In this document: positions 26,538-32,387 of the stretch, piece after piece
Position numbering within the stretch: the stretch's first letter is position 1
Layout: the number at the start of each line of letters is the position of its first letter
Origin: Rhizophagus sp. LPA8_4_AMF
Lineage: Eukaryota; Glomeromycota; Glomeromycetes; Glomerales; Glomeraceae
Assembly: GCA_021464525.1 (NCBI GenBank)
Contig: JADRCO010000495.1
Location: 1-32,387, forward strand
Direction of reading: 5' to 3'
DNA length: 32,387 nucleotides
The notes under the pieces: model-generated
Told to the model about the DNA's origin: nothing
Databases searched by the model: none
What the model saw: only the letters and a program-made list of their open reading frames with translations
Made by a program: the position numbers and the translations under genes

Positions 26538-26972
26538 ATGGATAAAGAAATTATTAAAAAAGCTATTGAACAAATTGAAAAGCAATGGAAATTGCGCAAT
26601 AGTGAGAAACAAACGAAGGTAAATGAAATAAAAATGATTATGCATGAACAAACGAGGTTAATAAATGAAGAAAATGAGTATAGAAATATGTTAAAAAAGA
26701 TTGAAGAGAACGAGGTAATAAAAAAGAAAGATATTGGATTAAATGATGAAGAAAGGAAAGAATGTTTTTATGAAATAAAAGCACTAAAGGAACAAAAGAA
26801 TAATTGGATAAAATATAGGGAAGAAAATGAAAATAAGGATTCATGGATAGAATATTTATCTGATGAAGGAAAAAGTTTATGGTATAAAGTTAGTGTAAAA
26901 ATAGAAGAAATTCAAAAAATTATTGATATAAAGTATAGAGTATTTTATGGAGATAATGATAATTTATTTTAA
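26538..26972 (+). CDS. Coiled-coil protein, family A
   Basis: The protein has 144 residues. It starts MDKEIIKKAIEQIEKQWKLR, very close to the gene at 5486 (EELEEIEKQWKLREQE), with the matching KNNWIKYREENE..SWIEYL block and final SVKIEEIQKI helix. It is followed after only 2 nt (TAAGGATG) by a family B gene. Confidence 0.75.
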   Translation: MDKEIIKKAIEQIEKQWKLRNSEKQTKVNEIKMIMHEQTRLINEENEYRNMLKKIEENEVIKKKDIGLNDEERKECFYEIKALKEQKNNWIKYREENENKDSWIEYLSDEGKSLWYKVSVKIEEIQKIIDIKYRVFYGDNDNLF

Positions 26973-26974
26973 GG

Positions 26975-27355
26975 ATGGATAAATTACCAACAGAAATTGA
27001 AAAAGAAATTAAGGCGTTAGTAGTAAAATATGAAGGGAATGACAAGTATACTAAAGAAATTAAGGAATCGATTGAAGAAGATATTAAACATAAACAAAAT
27101 ATGGAAAGTGCAGTCAAGAAATTAGAAAATAAAATACAAAGGCAACAGAATGTAATAATAGAAAATGATGAAGAAAAAGAAAGAATAAAAACAGAAATAG
27201 ATAAGAAATTGATAGAAATAGAAGAAATTAAGAAAAAGGATGAAAAAGGGATGTTATCACCAGATATGAGATATGTAGAACAAGAACCGGTAGATAAAAT
27301 TTATCAAAGGATTGTAAATTTTCTAAAGGAAAAAGGAATTTACGGAAAAACGTGA
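26975..27355 (+). CDS. Coiled-coil protein, family B
   Basis: The protein has 126 residues. MDKLPTEIEKEIKALV, a central coil, then SPDMRYVEQEPVDKIYQRIV at the end, closest to the minus-arm copy at 17371-17748. The VNFL codons carry AAATTTT followed by CTA. Confidence 0.75.
   Translation: MDKLPTEIEKEIKALVVKYEGNDKYTKEIKESIEEDIKHKQNMESAVKKLENKIQRQQNVIIENDEEKERIKTEIDKKLIEIEEIKKKDEKGMLSPDMRYVEQEPVDKIYQRIVNFLKEKGIYGKT
27316..27322 (+). promoter_or_regulatory. Slippery heptamer AAATTTT
   Basis: The zero frame reads GTA AAT TTT CTA. The -1 frame stays open for 39 codons across the whole intergenic gap and ends at a TGA that overlaps the next ATG (27435) as ATGA. Confidence 0.55.
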
Positions 27356-27360
27356 AAATA

Positions 27361-27372
27361 GATATAAAAAGG
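27361..27372 (+). promoter_or_regulatory. TATA-like box before 27435
   Basis: GATATAAAAAGG lies six bases after the upstream zero-frame stop and about 63-74 nt before the ATG at 27435. Confidence 0.4.
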
Positions 27373-27434
27373 ATAAGAAATATAGTGGTTAAGGTGCAAA
27401 AATTTAATGATAAGATTAATAAACGATATTTAAA

Positions 27435-27881
27435 ATGAATAAAGAAAATTTGTACAAGCAAGGAAAAATTTCAGTAAAAAATAGAGATATTAAAATAAAA
27501 CGATTAGAAAAGAAAAGATCAGAGTTAGTAAAAGAATTAATACCGTTACAAAAAGAAATAGAATCGGAAGAAAATTATGTTATAAAAGAAAGAAATGCTT
27601 TATTAAAATTAGAAGAAGAAATTTGGGGAAACGCATCAGAAATGTCTTATGAAGATACGACAGGAAAAGAATTTTCAAAAAGAAGACAAAAGAAATTAAG
27701 ATTACAAGAAGAAATTAAGGAAATGAAAGAAAAAAGAAGAGAAAAAATGGAATTTTTAAATTTGATTACACCAATGTTAAGAGGGTTTAATCCGTTAGAA
27801 CAAAGAGTACAACAAGAAGCAGATGAGTATACAAGGAAAATAGAAGAATTATACGAACAAATAATGATGATTTATTTATAA
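27435..27881 (+). CDS. Coiled-coil protein, family D-like
   Basis: The protein has 148 residues. It is basic at the N-terminus (KNRDIKIKRLEKKRSELVKEL), has a middle with TTGKEFSKRRQKKLRLQ and ends in TRKIEELYEQIMMIYL, which resembles the family D ending. The assignment to family D is weaker than for the other three. Confidence 0.6.
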   Translation: MNKENLYKQGKISVKNRDIKIKRLEKKRSELVKELIPLQKEIESEENYVIKERNALLKLEEEIWGNASEMSYEDTTGKEFSKRRQKKLRLQEEIKEMKEKRREKMEFLNLITPMLRGFNPLEQRVQQEADEYTRKIEELYEQIMMIYL

Positions 27882-27884
27882 ATA
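27875..27884 (+). promoter_or_regulatory. TATA-like box before 27918
   Basis: TTTATAAATA overlaps the upstream stop codon and lies about 34-43 nt before the ATG at 27918. Confidence 0.45.
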
Positions 27885-27917
27885 TGGTAAAGGATTAATG
27901 ATAGGGTAAAAAGAAAA

Positions 27918-28268
27918 ATGAATACTGATTTGCGAAAAGTATTTTTAGAATATAAAGAATTTAGGAAGGATACAAGAGAATATTTAGTAACAGCATTAAT
28001 ATGTGTAAAAAGGTATTATGTAATAGAATTTAGTGATATGTATTTAATATATTGTATAGGAGATAATAAAGAAATAATAAGGTATTTTAAGGAACCAGAT
28101 TTTATTATTGAAGGATTGAAAGAAAATATTGTAAATCATTCGAAATATGAAGAAATAAAAATTGATAAAAATTATGTATTAAAAAGGGAAATAATGGTTA
28201 AGGATTACGATGGAAAAATAATTACCAAATGGTATTTAAGGAATGATTCAATAAAGAATTGGAAATAA
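27918..28268 (+). CDS. Unknown small globular protein, 116 residues
   Basis: The sequence is mixed alpha/beta in look (YLVTALICVKRYYVIEFSDM, YLIYCIGDNKEIIRYF) without coiled coil. No family is recognised. It ends 15 nt before the ATG of the next family B gene. Confidence 0.55.
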   Translation: MNTDLRKVFLEYKEFRKDTREYLVTALICVKRYYVIEFSDMYLIYCIGDNKEIIRYFKEPDFIIEGLKENIVNHSKYEEIKIDKNYVLKREIMVKDYDGKIITKWYLRNDSIKNWK

Positions 28269-28282
28269 TAGATAATAATAAA

Positions 28283-28657
28283 ATGAGTAAAAAACCAGCA
28301 AATACGATTATTGAAGGGATTAAGGAGCATGTAAAACAAATAGTTGCAAAAAGAGATAGGATTAAGAAAGAACAAGAAAATATTGAAGAAAATAAAAAGA
28401 AAATATTAAAGGCAGAAGAAGCAATAAAGTTATTAAAGGAAGAAAATCCTAATTTAGAAAAAATTATTAAGGAATCAGAAGAGCAATTAAAAAAGATGGA
28501 AGATGAAGTACAAAAAAGAATAAAAGAGTTAAGAGAAGATTCAAGAGATGTTGGAAAATCACCAAATCCATTGATAAATAATGGGAAAACGACTGAAGAA
28601 TTATATCAAGAAATGGTAAATTTTCTAAGGGAAAATCAAATAAACGTAAACGATTGA
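28283..28657 (+). CDS. Coiled-coil protein, family B
   Basis: The protein has 124 residues from the ATG at 28283; the TTG at 28259 is less likely because it overlaps the upstream gene. A coil is followed by GKSPNPLINN and TTEELYQEMVNFL, closest to the minus-arm copy at 16894 (GKSPNPF...TAEEIYNEMI). The VNFL codons carry AAATTTT followed by CTA. Confidence 0.7.
   Translation: MSKKPANTIIEGIKEHVKQIVAKRDRIKKEQENIEENKKKILKAEEAIKLLKEENPNLEKIIKESEEQLKKMEDEVQKRIKELREDSRDVGKSPNPLINNGKTTEELYQEMVNFLRENQINVND
28618..28624 (+). promoter_or_regulatory. Slippery heptamer AAATTTT
   Basis: The zero frame reads GTA AAT TTT CTA. The -1 frame is open for 32 codons and stops just inside the next gene, whose ATG is at 28712. 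The first -1 codons read KFSKGK, the same as after the copy at 26975. Confidence 0.55.
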
Positions 28658-28667
28658 CAAGGGAAAG

Positions 28668-28678
28668 TATAAATAAAG
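28668..28678 (+). promoter_or_regulatory. TATA-like box before 28712
   Basis: TATAAATAAAG lies about 34-44 nt before the ATG at 28712. Confidence 0.5.
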
Positions 28679-28711
28679 TTAGAAAAATTGTTAAGGAAAA
28701 CATTCAAAAAA

Positions 28712-29278
28712 ATGGATAATAATAATATAAAAGAAAAATTAAAGAGGTTTGAAACTAATAAAGAAAAAGGGATATACTTTGAAAGATATGTTTATGAAAA
28801 ATTAATTGAATATGGTTGGATGATAATGAAAAGTACAAATAATTTGGAAGAAATAGGAGAATTTAAATCAAAATGGGTAAGAGATTTAGGAATAGATATG
28901 ATTATACGCAAAGAACAATTAATGATAATTATAGATTGTAAAGGATATGTATCGGAAAATTCACAGTTAAAAATAGAAGATATTAATAAAATAAAGGAAA
29001 TATCGGAAAAATTAAGATGTATACCAGTAATAGTTATAAGCAATAAAGAAGAACATGTAGCACAAATAATAAATGAATATAGTGAAAAGAATGGAGTTTA
29101 CATTTTTGGAGTAGAAGAATTAAGGGAAATTGATAATATACAACGAAAGGATGAAGAGATAGAAATAAATTTAAGAATTGTTACAAATAACGTAGGAAAT
29201 TTAGTATTAAAAGTAAAAGGGAGAAAAAATATAAAAGAAAGAGAATTATTAGAAGAATTAAGTTTATTAAAAATTTAA
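28712..29278 (+). CDS. PD-(D/E)XK nuclease-like protein
   Basis: The protein has 188 residues from the ATG at 28712. Residues 20-79 read as a restriction-endonuclease-type core: GIYFERYVYEKLIEYGW (first helix with Glu24), LGIDMII (Asp62), then a strand ending IIIDCKGY (Asp75 and Lys77). The Asp ... Asp-x-Lys layout is the D-x-K form of the catalytic motif found in Mrr-like and Holliday-resolvase-like enzymes. A following strand (CIPVIVISN) fits the fold. A DNA nuclease is likely; its role (genome processing, integration or host DNA degradation) is not shown. Confidence 0.65.
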   Translation: MDNNNIKEKLKRFETNKEKGIYFERYVYEKLIEYGWMIMKSTNNLEEIGEFKSKWVRDLGIDMIIRKEQLMIIIDCKGYVSENSQLKIEDINKIKEISEKLRCIPVIVISNKEEHVAQIINEYSEKNGVYIFGVEELREIDNIQRKDEEIEINLRIVTNNVGNLVLKVKGRKNIKERELLEELSLLKI

Positions 29279-29279
29279 A

Positions 29280-29750
29280 ATGTTTAACGTCAAAGAAAAT
29301 AAGGATGGGAAATATGAAATAAATATTAGTAAAAGAGATAGAAAGATAAGAATAAAAACAAGGAAAGTAAAAGAAAATAATAGGTATTGGATAGAAGAAT
29401 TTTGGGTAGAAAAAGAGGTAATGGAAAAATTATTACAAAAATTAGAAAATGAAGGAAAAATTGTACAAAAATTTGATATAGAAATAACTTTAGAAAGTTA
29501 TGTAATGATGGATAAACATTTTAGTAATGAAGAATATTGGATGGAATGGAAAAGTATTAACGAAAATTGGAAAAATTTTAAATGGATATCGATGAAAAAT
29601 AAAGAAAAATATAAGGAAATATTAAGGAAAAATAAAAAGAAAATAGAGACAGATGAAGAAAGAATATTACAAGAAATTTTATTATGGGTATTTGATTTAG
29701 AAGTATGGGATTTAAAAGGAAATGAGTATCGATGGATGAAACATATATAA
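29280..29750 (+). CDS. Unknown protein, 156 residues
   Basis: It starts 1 nt after the stop of the nuclease gene, so it is probably co-expressed with it. It opens with beta-like strands (KYEINISKRDRKIRIKTRKV) and is rich in Trp in the second half (YWMEWKSINENWKNFKW). Its final TAA lies within the next TATA-like box. No family is recognised. Confidence 0.55.
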   Translation: MFNVKENKDGKYEINISKRDRKIRIKTRKVKENNRYWIEEFWVEKEVMEKLLQKLENEGKIVQKFDIEITLESYVMMDKHFSNEEYWMEWKSINENWKNFKWISMKNKEKYKEILRKNKKKIETDEERILQEILLWVFDLEVWDLKGNEYRWMKHI

Positions 29751-29752
29751 GG
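29743..29752 (+). promoter_or_regulatory. TATA-like box before 29775
   Basis: ATATATAAGG overlaps the upstream stop codon and lies about 23-32 nt before the ATG at 29775. Confidence 0.4.
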
Positions 29753-29774
29753 AAAAGATTTAGGATTGAGGAGA

Positions 29775-30806
29775 ATGGTAAAAATGAAGGATAAAAAAGG
29801 AATTCAAAAAGAATTACAAGGATTACTTTATGAACAAGATCAATGGGGAAAATATTGGAGAGAAACAAATTTAAATTTTTGGAACAACGAAGAAAGGAGA
29901 TCTAAAGAAAAGAAATTAGGAAAGGAAAGAAGGCAGAAAAGGAAGATTATACATAAATTACCAGAGAATCCATATAAAAAAGAGATTGTTAATATGAAAA
30001 AACGAAAATTTCAAGAAAAGGAAGATATAGAAGGAACTGATGTATTATATATTGGAAATATTAATTACGAAGTAAACGAAGGAGATATGTTTAAGTTTTT
30101 TAATAAATTAATTTTTGTAAAAAAAGTAAAATTAATGACGTATTATAAAAATACAAAAAGAAGATATGGTTTTATTTGGATACCAAAAAGAGATAATTTA
30201 GGAGAAATTATTAAATTGATAGATGGTAAGGAATGGAAAGAAAGGAAAATTCATGTTAAAAAGGCAGAAATTTTCAGAAAAAATTGGTGGGAAAAAGAAG
30301 AATATGATAAGGAAATAAATGTTAAAGAAAGTAAATTTAGAGAATTTGTAGAAAAGGATATAGTCAAGTATAGTGAAATTATTTATAAAATTTTAGAATA
30401 TATGAGAAATGAACAAATGATAATGGTAGGAAATAATGGACAAAAAATTGTAAAATGTAATGTAAAAATAGAAAAGATTTTTAAGAAACGATATTTTTTA
30501 GAAGAAACATTAGGAATTTTAGTAAAAAATGAAATAGATCGAGAAGTATATGAAGCACATGAGTTAAGAGAAGAAATAAAGAAACAAGTGGAAAAGAATA
30601 TTTATGAAAGGAAGGAAACTGTTTGGGAAAAATTTTTAAGGGAAAATAAGGAAAATATTGAAAGAGAAAGGAGAAAAATATTAGTAAAGGAAGAAGAAGT
30701 TTATGTACCAAAATGTAGTATAAAGGAATTTAACAAGAAAATAGGATTGTATGAATGTGATAAATGTAAAAGTAAAGATAAATTTCATGTGTGTAAATTA
30801 TTATAA
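29775..30806 (+). CDS. RRM RNA-binding protein with C-terminal Cys motif
   Basis: The protein has 343 residues from the ATG at 29775. A basic N-terminal 85 residues precede an RNA-recognition motif at about 89-166, with RNP2 LYIGNI (91-96) and RNP1 RRYGFIWI (129-136). A helical, basic region follows, and the protein ends with CSIKEF ... YECDKCKSKDKFHVC, a likely zinc knuckle. An RRM in a retroelement accessory gene could bind element RNA or host transcripts. Confidence 0.75.
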   Translation: MVKMKDKKGIQKELQGLLYEQDQWGKYWRETNLNFWNNEERRSKEKKLGKERRQKRKIIHKLPENPYKKEIVNMKKRKFQEKEDIEGTDVLYIGNINYEVNEGDMFKFFNKLIFVKKVKLMTYYKNTKRRYGFIWIPKRDNLGEIIKLIDGKEWKERKIHVKKAEIFRKNWWEKEEYDKEINVKESKFREFVEKDIVKYSEIIYKILEYMRNEQMIMVGNNGQKIVKCNVKIEKIFKKRYFLEETLGILVKNEIDREVYEAHELREEIKKQVEKNIYERKETVWEKFLRENKENIERERRKILVKEEEVYVPKCSIKEFNKKIGLYECDKCKSKDKFHVCKLL

Positions 30807-30817
30807 ATAATAAAGGG
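30801..30817 (+). promoter_or_regulatory. TATA-like box before 30846
   Basis: TTATAAATAATAAAGGG overlaps the stop codon of the RRM gene and lies about 29-45 nt before the ATG at 30846. Confidence 0.5.
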
Positions 30818-30845
30818 TTAATAAATTTGAAATTAAAAAGTTTAA

Positions 30846-31967
30846 ATGAGTTATTATATTGAAGGAGAAACAGTGATAAGAAGTCAAGGAAGTGGTGAAA
30901 GTATTCCAAAATGGTTTATAGGAAATCAACAATTAGGAGGACGAAATATGAGAGAATATACAAGTATTTCAGGAACAATATATACATGGATAGATAATGT
31001 AATAAATGGGTATATAAGAATAGAGAATGAGAATAAAGATCTTCGAAAAAATAATAAAAAGGATGATAAAAAACAAGAAAAACTTGATTTTACAAAATAT
31101 AATGGTGACAAAATAGAATATGCAAGTAATTTGTTATTTCAAGAATTACGAAAAGAATGTAATACAAAAAGGATTTCAACTAATAATTTATTAGAAGATA
31201 TTAGAAATATGATAACATCTGTAAAGAATATAAAGGAAGAATATACAAAAAAGGATAAGGAGTTAGAAGAAATTAAAGAAAAATTATTTGAAGAAATAAA
31301 GAAAAACGATAACAAAGGTAAGAAAATTAAGGAACTAGAAGAGGAAGTTGGAAATTTAAGAAATAAAAATAGTGAATTACAAAAAATTAAAAAGGAATTA
31401 GAAATTGAGAAAAATAAAAATGAGAAATTAGAGAATTTTAGGAAAGAATCAAAGGAGGAATTAGAAAAATTGCAAAAAGATAGGAAAAAATTTGAAGAAG
31501 AAATAGAGAATCTAAAAAAGGAATTTGGACAGCAAAACGAAATAATAAAAATAATTAGAGATATATTTGGAGAAACTACGATAGAAAAATTACGAGAATA
31601 TAAGGGAATATATGATAATATTTTAGAAGAAGTAGAAAAACAGTTAGGGATTAAAAAGAGTAATGGGATATTAAAAATATTAATAGAATTATTGGAAAAA
31701 GCGATAGAAAATCCATTAGGAAAAGAGGAGCTAAAAAGAATAATTGAAGAATTAATTGAACAAAGAAAAGACATGTATGAAATATTAAAAGATAAAAAAA
31801 TAATGGGAATATGGAAATATATACCAGATAAAGATCTTAAAGAAATAATAGAATTATTAAAGGAAGGAAAAATAAAAGAATTTTATAAAAAGGAGGATGA
31901 GTTAAAAATTGTTGAAAAATTAAGCAGTATAAAGATAGGAGAACAGAATTTTTTAAATTTTATTTAA
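30846..31967 (+). CDS. Long coiled-coil protein, 373 residues
   Basis: The first 60 residues are polar and globular (SYYIEGETVIRSQGSGESIP). Residues about 135-245 are a continuous heptad-rich coiled coil (ELEEEVGNLRNKNSELQKI). The C-terminal third is several short helices (ILKILIELLEKAIENPLGKE, KDLKEIIELLKEGKIKEF). It could be a structural or fibre-like protein. It ends two bases before the next start. Confidence 0.65.
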   Translation: MSYYIEGETVIRSQGSGESIPKWFIGNQQLGGRNMREYTSISGTIYTWIDNVINGYIRIENENKDLRKNNKKDDKKQEKLDFTKYNGDKIEYASNLLFQELRKECNTKRISTNNLLEDIRNMITSVKNIKEEYTKKDKELEEIKEKLFEEIKKNDNKGKKIKELEEEVGNLRNKNSELQKIKKELEIEKNKNEKLENFRKESKEELEKLQKDRKKFEEEIENLKKEFGQQNEIIKIIRDIFGETTIEKLREYKGIYDNILEEVEKQLGIKKSNGILKILIELLEKAIENPLGKEELKRIIEELIEQRKDMYEILKDKKIMGIWKYIPDKDLKEIIELLKEGKIKEFYKKEDELKIVEKLSSIKIGEQNFLNFI

Positions 31968-31969
31968 AA

Positions 31970-32327
31970 ATGACTACAGCCGCAGGAGCACAATTGAATT
32001 ATTATAAAAGAGTAATTAAGTATTGGAAAGATAAAATAACAGAAAAGGATGAAGTGATAACTGGGTTAAAGAAAGGAAGTAGCTGAAGAAAAAGATAAAG
32101 GAGAAGAAAATAAATTAGTAGGAGATAATGAAAAAGAAATGTTTGAAGATAGGATATTAATGGTAAGTACACCAAAGAATTTTAAGGAACCAAAGGATGC
32201 GTTATCAAAAGAAAAGGCTGACGAATTACGAGGATATGTAAATAAAAATGAATGGAGAAAATATTATTTAAAACAGACAGAATATAAAGTAAAGGAGTTA
32301 GTTGAAAAAATAATAAATTATGAATAA
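31970..32327 (+). pseudogene. Last gene of plus arm, broken
   Basis: It opens MTTAAGAQLNYYKRVIKYW with a good ATG and ends with a basic helical part (DELRGYVNKNEWRKYYLKQT). It is broken as it stands. No family is recognised. It is the outermost gene on the right. Confidence 0.45.
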
Positions 32328-32345
32328 AATAGATAATGGTGTAGT

Positions 32346-32387
32346 TAGCCGAAAAATTCAGCCGAAGGCGCAGTAAATTTTCGGCTA
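32346..32387. repeat. 42-bp terminal palindrome
   Basis: The last 42 bases form an inverted repeat: TAGCCGAAAAATT at the left and AATTTTCGGCTA at the right, whose complement is TAGCCGAAAATT, one base different. An inner GCCGAAGGC hairpin is also present. It is far richer in GC than its surroundings. It could be the end of the element, a small inverted-repeat transposon, or the edge of a host repeat at which the available sequence stops. Confidence 0.6.

Larger units (their letters stand above)
1812..32327. mobile_element. Giant Ty3-like, virus-like retroelement
   Basis: About 30 kb of intron-poor, tightly packed genes share composition, spacing, promoter-like boxes and paralogous families. 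The part on the minus strand carries retropepsin, RT-RNase H, an Nfo-type endonuclease and a Nudix-kinase fusion; the plus part carries accessory genes. The RT and protease place it among LTR-retroelement or pararetrovirus kin (Ortervirales-like). Its size, divergent arms and repair and nucleotide enzymes resemble a DNA virus. No integrase and no LTRs were recognised. It looks nearly whole with about four to six breaks, and long intact frames suggest a recent insertion. The boundaries given are those of the outermost genes I can support. Confidence 0.7.

Noticed and set aside
31139-31774. A 211-residue minus-strand ORF rich in Ser, Phe and Asn
   Set aside because: It is the shadow of the long coiled-coil gene at 30846-31967; no start context or motif supports it.
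1561-32345. Long terminal repeats
   Set aside because: No segment near the left edge recurs near the right edge by eye. A dot plot would be needed to exclude short or diverged LTRs.
1-32387. tRNA, rRNA or CRISPR features
   Set aside because: No cloverleaf with conserved arms, no rRNA-like GC-rich block and no regular spacer-repeat array was seen.

Overview
The window is extremely AT-rich, eukaryotic-looking DNA. It has compact genes without obvious introns and a few GC-richer stretches at the left edge. The composition, the dense coiled-coil ORFs and the left-flank gene would fit an AT-rich early-diverging fungus such as an arbuscular mycorrhizal fungus (Rhizophagus type). That is a guess from style, not from a marker gene.

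Layout. (1) 1-1800 is flank: a 35-bp triple tandem repeat, an empty AT-rich stretch, and one repeat-containing host-like gene on the minus strand whose reading frame is interrupted. (2) 1812-32327 is one giant virus-like retroelement of about 30 kb. Its left two thirds (1812-22015) are on the minus strand and its right third (21975-32327) on the plus strand, diverging near 22.0 kb. (3) The window ends in a GC-richer palindrome (32346-32387).

The minus arm holds, in transcription order from 22.0 kb: Cys-rich proteins, a cluster of small coiled-coil paralogues, a Nudix + P-loop nucleoside kinase fusion, a retropepsin-type protease ORF, two very large ORFs (candidate structural proteins), more coiled-coil genes, a 43-residue membrane protein, an endonuclease IV (Nfo-type AP endonuclease), a Ty3-like reverse transcriptase-RNase H, and a zinc-finger protein. 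The plus arm holds coiled-coil paralogues of the same families, an F-box-like protein, a multi-zinc-ribbon protein, a PD-(D/E)XK nuclease-like protein, an RRM protein and a long coiled-coil protein. No integrase domain is recognisable.

The enzymes make a coherent set: dNTP supply and clean-up (kinase, Nudix), reverse transcription (RT-RNase H), polyprotein cleavage (protease) and repair or nicking of DNA (Nfo, PD-(D/E)XK). Three patterns suggest one regulated genome. A TATAAATAAAG-like box lies about 25-75 nt before most well-spaced start codons on both strands. Genes without a box are spaced by a few bases or overlap. Conserved slippery heptamers (AAATTTT or TTTTTTA) sit near the 3' ends of two paralogue families, and in most copies a long -1 frame stays open up to the next gene or its box. 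The element looks nearly whole, with only a handful of breaks (about four to six), so it is probably a young insertion.
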